NCBI GenBank assembly: GCA_014378085.1
Contig: JACMOJ010000062.1
Coordinates: 1 to 29,327 of the forward strand
Length of the DNA stretch: 29,327 nucleotides
Direction of reading: 5' to 3'
Source of the DNA: Burkholderiales bacterium
GTDB lineage: Bacteria > Pseudomonadota > Gammaproteobacteria > Burkholderiales > Usitatibacteraceae
Shown: positions 13,537 to 19,624 of the stretch, piece by piece
How the letters are laid out: every line of letters begins with the position of its first letter
How positions within the stretch are numbered: the stretch's first letter is position 1
The notes under the pieces: generated by a model
The model's input: the letters and a program-made list of their open reading frames with translations, nothing else
Databases searched by the model: none
What the model was told of the DNA's origin: nothing
Translations under genes and position numbers: made by a program

Positions 13537-15057
13537 ATGAAACCGCAGAGTTTGCCGCGATGGTGTTGTGTGTTGTGTGCTGCGCCACTTTATGCGTATG
13601 TTTTTATGTTTGCTGCTGCCGCCGACACGGTCGCGATATCTGCTGCTAAAACCGTCGCGGAAACCGCAGCTGATGGTGTCATTGAACGCTCGCTCAAAGC
13701 GGGCTTACGCGACAACGGGGGTGTCCCCCGCGCGACGCCGCTCAATCATATGGTGAAAGGGCGCACCATCGATGTGACGCGTTACGGCGCCGATATCAAG
13801 GATTCCGCAACTGACGATCGTCCGGCGATTGAAGCCGCGCTCAACGGTGCCAAACCAGGCGATGAAATCTATTTTCCAAACGGTGTCTATAACCTTAATT
13901 CGCCCGCCACCAACCATCCAAACGTGCATATTTTGTTGCGCAGCGGCGTGAATATTCGCGGCGAGAGTGAAGCTGCGGTGCTCCTCAAGAGTAATTTCGA
14001 CGTTGGGCTTGGGTCGCGGCCGGACACCGTGATGCGTGGTCAAGACGTCAGCGATATTCTTGTCTCAAACCTCAGCATTACATCGACTTGGGATCGTAGG
14101 TTTCCAACCAGTCCGCGCAGCCAGAATCCTGATCGTGGCGGTCCGATGTACGCGATTGCCATCGAGGCCAAAGCGGACGCCAACCAACGTATCACCTTTG
14201 AAGCTGTACGCGTCGAGCGTTATGCGCGGATGGGAATCTTGGTTGGCAAAGGCTCATCGGATGTCGTGATTCGCCGTTGTCATGCGAGCAATGCGACCGA
14301 TATCGGCGGCGGTGGGGCAGGTTATGGGTTCGTGTTGCAGGGTCGTGGTCATCAGAGCGCGTTGGCCAATCCTTATCTTGGCACATCTGATGACAATTAC
14401 TTCAACGTGATCGAATATTCAACGGCGAATGGCCCGTACATCCGTCATGGCGCGTTGATTCAGTATTGGGCACACCACAACGTCATCCGCCACTCCACGT
14501 TCGACCAAAACGTCTACGATGCGATTGATTTGCATGGTGAGGACGAGTACCTGAACGAAGTGGCTCATAACACCATCACCAACACCTCGGCGGGGGCGGG
14601 GATTGGCCTTGGCAATTCTGGGGCTGGGCATGATAAGACCGGGCCTTGGAATTGGATTCATCACAACACCATCCGCGGTTCCATGCGTGGCATGACAGTG
14701 GAATACGGCACAGCGGACAATCTGATCGAAGACAACATCATTACAGGTAACAATAGTTACGCCGGGCAAGTCGGGATCGCGCTGGGTTCGGTCAAGGGCA
14801 TTGTCATACGGCGCAACCAAATCATCGATAACAATGCAGATGGCTTTTCAGCGTTTCGTTTCTTTATGAACCGAGCCGAGGGTGAAGAGCCCGCAGGAAG
14901 TCCGGCAAACAATCGAATCGATGCCAATATCATCAGAGGCAATGCTGGCGCGAAGTCGCGCGCGTTTCTGGTGGAAGCGGAGAGCGGTGGAAACGTGATT
15001 CAAAAAAATATTGTCGGCGGCAACACCGACAATTCAGTGCCGAAGTCAGGGATTTAG
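13537..15057 (+). CDS. Exported right-handed parallel beta-helix protein (putative polyuronate lyase or epimerase)
   Basis: This 506-aa protein has an N-terminal signal (LPRWCCVLCAAPLYAYVFMF, then AAAADT). From about residue 79 it shows the pectate-lyase-superfamily cap (IDVTRYGAD, DSATDDRPAIEAAL, GDEIYFPNGVYNL), followed by many short beta-helix turns rich in N, I and G (HHNTIRGSM, NLIEDNIITGNN). DLHGEDE near residue 330 is the most acidic/His-rich conserved-looking cluster and a candidate active site. Such folds occur in PL6, PL31 and related lyases and in mannuronan C5-epimerases. I cannot assign a family. As the last gene of the cluster it may act first, on the polymer. A TTGACA (13504-13509) upstream could give it its own weak promoter, and no Shine-Dalgarno sequence is seen. 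Confidence 0.85.
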   Translation: MKPQSLPRWCCVLCAAPLYAYVFMFAAAADTVAISAAKTVAETAADGVIERSLKAGLRDNGGVPRATPLNHMVKGRTIDVTRYGADIKDSATDDRPAIEAALNGAKPGDEIYFPNGVYNLNSPATNHPNVHILLRSGVNIRGESEAAVLLKSNFDVGLGSRPDTVMRGQDVSDILVSNLSITSTWDRRFPTSPRSQNPDRGGPMYAIAIEAKADANQRITFEAVRVERYARMGILVGKGSSDVVIRRCHASNATDIGGGGAGYGFVLQGRGHQSALANPYLGTSDDNYFNVIEYSTANGPYIRHGALIQYWAHHNVIRHSTFDQNVYDAIDLHGEDEYLNEVAHNTITNTSAGAGIGLGNSGAGHDKTGPWNWIHHNTIRGSMRGMTVEYGTADNLIEDNIITGNNSYAGQVGIALGSVKGIVIRRNQIIDNNADGFSAFRFFMNRAEGEEPAGSPANNRIDANIIRGNAGAKSRAFLVEAESGGNVIQKNIVGGNTDNSVPKSGI

Positions 15058-15190
15058 AATCGCTTTGTGCGCTCGGAGGTTAAACGGATTCGAAGGGCTC
15101 AGCGCTCGCTAACCTGTTGATCAACTCGGACGCGCTGGCACAGGCTATCGCCTTACGGCTGCGCCCGGTCGCCGGTCATCGCCAACATCA

Positions 15191-15262
15191 AATGACCGCT
15201 ATCGGGAAATCTGTACCGCCGCTATGGGCGGCGGATTCCGCCACCGCAAAGCAGACATCCCC
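15191..15262. repeat. Dispersed intergenic element, shortened copy C
   Basis: Positions 15191-15230 match window positions 1-40 at 30 of 40 bases. A GCAAAGCAGACATCCC end resembles the 3' end of copy B, so the middle of the element is missing. It lies in the 311-bp gap between the beta-helix gene and serB, which holds no gene. The only other structure there is the palindrome GTTGATCAAC (15116-15125), next to a 6-bp AGGTTA/TAACCT dyad (15077-15082, 15110-15115). Confidence 0.5.
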
Positions 15263-15368
15263 GCGCACGGCACCAGATAATATTTGGCATATCCGAAAAA
15301 TGCCCGTTATGGTCCTGCGGCATTCGCCGACTTACCAACGTGTCAGGTATGCCACTCGGCGCGGAGAA

Positions 15369-16034
15369 TTAATCCGCCGGGTAGTGGCGCAGCACTTCAT
15401 CTAGCCCGCCCTCGTTGATGGTCAGCGTCGCCTGAGCTTGCACGACGGGTTTGGCGTAGTAGGCGACGGATGTTCCGGCGACCGCCATCATTTTCAAATC
15501 GTTGGCACCGTCACCAATCACCATGATCTGCTCGCGGCTGGCGGCTTGCTGCGTGGCGGTAGCTTGTACGTGTTGCGCCTTTGCGTCGGCATCACAGAGC
15601 GGGCCGATGACGCGTCCGGTGAGTTTGCCATCGATGATTTCGAGTTCATTCGAAAACGCCGCGTCCAATCCGAGACGTTGCTTGAGGCGATACGTGAAGA
15701 ACGTAAATCCGCCGGACACCAATAACGTAAACAAGCCTGCCCGTTTTGCGGCGGCGATGAGCGGCTCCGCACCCGGCGAAAGTCTTAAACGTTGTTCGTA
15801 CACCTGCTCCAACGCCGACTGATCAAGACCCGCCAGTAGCGCAACACGTTGGCGGAGTGAGGTCGGCCAATCAATTTCGCCGCGCATGGCGGCAGCGGTT
15901 ACGGCGGCGACCTCGGGTTTTTTTCCGACGTAGTCGGCAATCTCATCGATACATTCGATGGTGATCAAGGTCGAATCCATGTCCATCGCCAGCAGCCGAA
16001 AGTCACTCAGCTTCTTCGGTTGCGTGGCACTCAT
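15369..16034 (-). CDS. serB: Phosphoserine phosphatase
   Basis: This 221-aa HAD-superfamily enzyme performs the last step of serine synthesis, phosphoserine to serine. Motif I is MDMDSTL (about residues 16-22, nucleophile Asp of DxDxT), motif II is SGGFTFF, and motif III/IV is GDGANDLKM. It is the short form without the N-terminal ACT-like domain of E. coli SerB. The start MSATQPKK at 16034 fits the family N-terminus. The frame extends upstream through repeats of the mfd-serB junction, which would add non-conserved residues. The ATG overlaps the stop of the second 10-codon mini-ORF by ATGA. It is the last gene of the minus-strand group. Confidence 0.93.
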   Translation of the reverse strand: MSATQPKKLSDFRLLAMDMDSTLITIECIDEIADYVGKKPEVAAVTAAAMRGEIDWPTSLRQRVALLAGLDQSALEQVYEQRLRLSPGAEPLIAAAKRAGLFTLLVSGGFTFFTYRLKQRLGLDAAFSNELEIIDGKLTGRVIGPLCDADAKAQHVQATATQQAASREQIMVIGDGANDLKMMAVAGTSVAYYAKPVVQAQATLTINEGGLDEVLRHYPAD

Positions 16035-16063
16035 ACCGCAACTTTCGCTTGCGTGGCACTCAT
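16031..16063 (-). CDS. 10-codon mini-ORF 2 between mfd and serB
   Basis: The predicted peptide is MSATQAKVAV. Its ATG overlaps the stop of mini-ORF 1 and its TGA overlaps the serB ATG (ATGA in both cases). It is a product of the 29-bp junction duplication: the first half copies the SerB N-terminus and the second half copies the Mfd C-terminus (QAKVAA). It may serve only to pass ribosomes to serB. The peptide itself need not have a function. Confidence 0.5.
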   Translation of the reverse strand: MSATQAKVAV

Positions 16064-16092
16064 ACCGCAACCTTCGCTTGCATGGCACTCAT
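16060..16092 (-). CDS. 10-codon mini-ORF 1 between mfd and serB
   Basis: The predicted peptide is MSAMQAKVAV. Its ATG overlaps the mfd stop in an ATGA and its stop overlaps mini-ORF 2. It differs from mini-ORF 2 at one residue (Met for Thr at position 4). If ribosomes reinitiate at every ATGA, serB translation would depend on mfd translation through three successive hand-overs. Confidence 0.5.
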   Translation of the reverse strand: MSAMQAKVAV

Positions 16093-19000
16093 GCCGCCAC
16101 TTTCGCTTGCGGTACGATCGGTGTGAGCTCGTACAAGACGGCCTTGATCGCCAGCACACGCTCGTGGAGATTGACCATTGGCTTTTCAATTCTGAGTTTG
16201 TCTGGCCCGGCTAATTTGAAATGCCGCTTTTGCTGTACGAGTTGAATCACGCGGTGTGGATGGATCGGCGTGTCGGGCCCGAATTGAATCGTAATCGATG
16301 CCGCACTGGCGTCAATTTTTATCAGGTCAAGCGGCTTACCGATGATACGCAGCGCATGACTGTCGATCAGATTCGATGTTGCGTCTGGCAAGGTACCGAA
16401 GCGGTCAATCAACTCTTCTTTCAACTGCTCAAGCAACTCTGCGGAGTTACAATTGGCGAGGCGTTTGTAGATCACTAAGCGCTCGTGAACATCCCCGCAG
16501 AAGGTGTCGGGCAACAACGCAGGCGCATGCAAATTAATTTCTGTCGCAACACCTAATGGCTTTGAGAGATCGGGCTCCTTGCCGGCTTTGAGTGACTTCA
16601 CCGCGTGGTTCAGCATGTCGGTGTAGAGCGTGAAGCCGATATCTTGGATGCCGCCAGATTGTGAATCTCCCAGCACCTCGCCGGCGCCACGAATTTCTAG
16701 GTCATGCATTGCGAGGTAAAAGCCCGCGCCCAAATCTTCCATCGCCTGAATTGCTTCCAAGCGACGTTTCGCGTTTATGTTTAGCGAATCTTCCGGCGGC
16801 GTCAAAAGATAAGCGTACGCTTGGTGGTGCGAGCGACCCACCCGGCCGCGCAATTGGTGCAGTTGCGCTAGGCCGAATTTATCCGCTCGATGGATGAGGA
16901 TGGTGTTGGCTGTTGGTACATCGATGCCGGTCTCGATGATGGTTGAGCACAGCAATACGTTGGCCTTCTGTTGATAGAAGTCGCGCATGACGCGTTCGAG
17001 TTCACGCTCCGGTAGCTGGCCGTGCGCCACCGCGATACGCGCCTCGGGGATGAGGCGTTGTAATCGCTCCAACTGGTTTTGGATGGTCTCAACTTCGTTG
17101 TACAAGTAGTAGGCCTGCCCACCGCGCTTCAATTCACGCATGATGCCTTCGCGCACCGTGCCTTCAGAAAATGTATGGACAAACGTTTTGATGGAGAGGC
17201 GACGTTGCGGCGCGGTGGCGATGACGGAAAAATCGCGCAGGCCTTCAAGTGACATTGCCAGCGTTCGCGGAATCGGTGTCGCGGTCAGGGTGAGTACATC
17301 AACTTCCGAGCGCAGTGCCTTCAGCACTTCTTTTTGGCGCACGCCGAAACGATGTTCTTCATCGATGATCACCAAGCCGAGGTTTTTGAAGACAACATCC
17401 TTTTGAATCAGCTTGTGTGTACCGATGGCGATATCCACGGTGCCATTGGCAAGGCCTTTGATTGCCTCGGTGGTCTCTTTGGCCGACCGGAAGCGCGAGA
17501 ATTCGGAGAGTTTGACCGGCCACTCGGCGAAGCGATCTGAAAAATTATGAAAGTGCTGCTCGGCGAGCAACGTGGTGGGCACCAGAATGGCAACCTGTTT
17601 GCCGGCATTCACCGCAAGAAACGCCGCGCGGAGTGCCACTTCGGTTTTGCCAAATCCCACGTCACCGCAGATCAGCCGATCCATCGGCCGGCCCGAGGTC
17701 ATATCGGCAGTCACCGCCTGAATCGCGGCAAGCTGATCGGCAGTCTCTTCGAACGGGAATCCAGCCGCAAATGCGTCGACTTCGTTGGCCTTCATGGGGA
17801 ATGCAAACCCTTGACGTGCCGCGCGGCGCGCGTAGAGATTAAGTAACTCGGCGGCGGTATCGCGAATCTGTTCGGCCGCTTTGCGACGCACTTTTTCCCA
17901 TTGACCGGAGCCCAAGCGATGTAGCGGCGCGGCGTCGGGATTCGCGCCGGTATAACGTGAGATGACCGACAACTGCGAGACCGGTACAAATAGCTTATCT
18001 TCACCATCGTAGTGGAGCTCGAGAAATTCCATGGCACCTTCGCCAAGATCCATCGAGATCAATCCCATGTAGCGACCGATGCCGTGCAACTCATGGACCA
18101 CCGGGTCGCCCAGTTTCACTTCCGCAAGATCGCGCAGCATGCCTTCGGCGTTGGTGCGGGATTTTTCACGCCGCCGCGACTGCTTCACCTCGCTGGCGTA
18201 AAGCTCGCTTTCGGTAACAAGCGCAAGCCGGTCATTGACGGCGATAAAGCCGCGTTGCAGCGGCGCGACGGTGATCAAGACATTTGGCAAAGTCGAATCA
18301 GGACGGGCGTTTCCAGCCAGAATTGCTTGAAAGTCGCCGCCAGCGCTAGTGTTTAATTGGTGATCACTAAGAAAGGTAAGAATGGTTTCGCGTCGTCCCA
18401 AACTTTCTGCGACGATCACCACTTGGCCGTCGAAGGCGCTGACGAATTGGCGAAGGCGCGCTAGCGGATCTGCGGCTTTGCGGTCGACGTCAATTGCGGG
18501 CAGGGGCAAAATCGGCTGCGCGATTTTTGCGGCTTGAAGTTTTTCGAAGCGTCCTACCCCGCGGAACAACTCCTCGACCGGCAAAAAAACGTCGGCCGGT
18601 GGTAGCAACGGGTGATCGCGGTCGCCACGCATCAAGTCGTAACGCGATTTCACATCGCGCCAGAAGGCATCGGCAACTGGCTCGACGTCGCCGTGCAAAT
18701 ACACGTGCGTCGCCGGTGGCAGGTAATCAAGCACGGTCGCGGTGTGGGTAAAAAACAGCGGCAAAAAATATTCGATTCCGTTTGGTGCCATGCCGGCCGA
18801 GACGTCTTTGTACATCCGCGACTTCGACGGGTCGCCTTCAAAGCGGTCGCGGAATTGTTCGCGAAACTGATGCTGTCCTTGTTTGTCGAGCGGAAACTCC
18901 CGCGCCGGCAACAAACGAATTTCGTTTACCGGATAGATGCTGCGTTGGGTATCGACGTCAAAGGTGCGGATCGCCTCAATCTCATCACCCAAAAGGTCGA

Positions 19001-19499
19001 TGCGGTAAGGCACGGTGGATCCCATTGGGAAGAGATCAACCAGACCGCCGCGAATTGCGTATTCGCCCGGTGCCATTACTTGTTTGACCGATGTGTATCC
19101 CGCAAACGAGAGATCATTGCGAAAACTTTCAAGCGCAAGTGGTGTCTTGATTCGCAGAAAAAAAGCGCGGCCCGCTAAATATTCACGAGGTGCCAGACGC
19201 GTCATCGCGGTGGTGACCGGCACAATGCCCACGTCAAAGTCGCCGCGCGACAATTGATAGAGCGTTGAGATGCGCTCCGATACTAGGTCTGGATGCGGCG
19301 AGAAATGATCGTATGGCAGCGTCTCCCAGTCGGGCAAGCGGCAAACCCGCAGGGTAGGGTCGAACCACGCAATTTCAGTTAACAATCGCTCAGCGTCGGC
19401 CGCGTCTGCTGCCAGAATCAACAAGGGGGCGTTGTCGCTTGCCGCGCGCGCGAGTTGCAGCGAATCAGACGATTGAATAAAAATAGCGGGTTGGATCAT
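16089..19499 (-). CDS. mfd: Transcription-repair coupling factor Mfd
   Basis: This 1136-aa full-length Mfd (E. coli about 1148 aa) removes RNA polymerase stalled at lesions and recruits UvrA. An N-terminal UvrB-homology region comes first (LPDWETLPYD, FSPHPDLVSERISTL, YAIRGGLVDLFP). Then come the RNA-polymerase-interacting domain (GDPVVHELHGIGRYMG, about 470), the translocase motor with Walker A GDVGFGKTEVALRAAF (about 610-625), DEEHRFGVRQK (about 715), TATPIPRTL (about 745) and QLRGRVGRS (about 900), and the C-terminal TRCF domain. The C-terminus PQAKVAA lies inside the junction repeat, and its TGA overlaps the next ATG. Upstream is a G-rich minisatellite, with no clear promoter. It probably belongs to the same transcript as the kinase-like gene. 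Confidence 0.97.
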   Translation of the reverse strand: MIQPAIFIQSSDSLQLARAASDNAPLLILAADAADAERLLTEIAWFDPTLRVCRLPDWETLPYDHFSPHPDLVSERISTLYQLSRGDFDVGIVPVTTAMTRLAPREYLAGRAFFLRIKTPLALESFRNDLSFAGYTSVKQVMAPGEYAIRGGLVDLFPMGSTVPYRIDLLGDEIEAIRTFDVDTQRSIYPVNEIRLLPAREFPLDKQGQHQFREQFRDRFEGDPSKSRMYKDVSAGMAPNGIEYFLPLFFTHTATVLDYLPPATHVYLHGDVEPVADAFWRDVKSRYDLMRGDRDHPLLPPADVFLPVEELFRGVGRFEKLQAAKIAQPILPLPAIDVDRKAADPLARLRQFVSAFDGQVVIVAESLGRRETILTFLSDHQLNTSAGGDFQAILAGNARPDSTLPNVLITVAPLQRGFIAVNDRLALVTESELYASEVKQSRRREKSRTNAEGMLRDLAEVKLGDPVVHELHGIGRYMGLISMDLGEGAMEFLELHYDGEDKLFVPVSQLSVISRYTGANPDAAPLHRLGSGQWEKVRRKAAEQIRDTAAELLNLYARRAARQGFAFPMKANEVDAFAAGFPFEETADQLAAIQAVTADMTSGRPMDRLICGDVGFGKTEVALRAAFLAVNAGKQVAILVPTTLLAEQHFHNFSDRFAEWPVKLSEFSRFRSAKETTEAIKGLANGTVDIAIGTHKLIQKDVVFKNLGLVIIDEEHRFGVRQKEVLKALRSEVDVLTLTATPIPRTLAMSLEGLRDFSVIATAPQRRLSIKTFVHTFSEGTVREGIMRELKRGGQAYYLYNEVETIQNQLERLQRLIPEARIAVAHGQLPERELERVMRDFYQQKANVLLCSTIIETGIDVPTANTILIHRADKFGLAQLHQLRGRVGRSHHQAYAYLLTPPEDSLNINAKRRLEAIQAMEDLGAGFYLAMHDLEIRGAGEVLGDSQSGGIQDIGFTLYTDMLNHAVKSLKAGKEPDLSKPLGVATEINLHAPALLPDTFCGDVHERLVIYKRLANCNSAELLEQLKEELIDRFGTLPDATSNLIDSHALRIIGKPLDLIKIDASAASITIQFGPDTPIHPHRVIQLVQQKRHFKLAGPDKLRIEKPMVNLHERVLAIKAVLYELTPIVPQAKVAA

Positions 19500-19543
19500 T
19501 AAGAAGGCTTCGTGGCAATCTTGCCATTTAGGGTTGAGCGGAT

Positions 19544-19620
19544 GGGGCCGGGGCCGGGTGGGTAGGGACGGCAGGGCAGTAGGGACGGTAGGGGCAGTAG
19601 GGACGGGTAGCGGATGGGGC
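19544..19620. repeat. G-run minisatellite with quadruplex-forming potential upstream of mfd
   Basis: G-runs at 19544-19547, 19550-19553, 19556-19558, 19560-19562 and 19565-19567 are separated by 1-2 bases, an ideal G-quadruplex pattern on the + strand. Then three imperfect TAGGGACGG units follow (19563-19579, 19580-19597, 19598-19613). The tract fills most of the 125-bp gap between the kinase-like gene and mfd. It is on the template strand for mfd transcription. Confidence 0.7.
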
Positions 19621-19624
19621 CAAG

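Larger units (their letters stand above)
16021..16107. repeat. Three tandem 29-bp copies of the mfd-serB junction
   Basis: Units 16021-16049, 16050-16078 and 16079-16107 read TGCGTGGCACTCATACCGCA plus nine more bases, with one difference in the second and four in the third. Each unit contains, on the minus strand, the end of mfd (AAAGTxGCGG then ATGA) and the serB start (ATGAGTGCC). Because 29 is not a multiple of three, each repeat changes frame and puts a new stop on each new ATG. Confidence 0.97.

Noticed and set aside
15077..15125. Terminator or attachment site after the beta-helix gene
   Set aside because: The AGGTTA/TAACCT stem has only 6 bp around a 27-base loop and no T-run, and the adjacent 10-bp palindrome alone is not evidence of an att site.
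16021..16107. CRISPR-like array
   Set aside because: The three 29-bp units are directly adjacent with no spacers. They are a tandem duplication of a gene junction.
18612..19178. 188-aa frame on the + strand
   Set aside because: It is antisense to mfd, which is certain.
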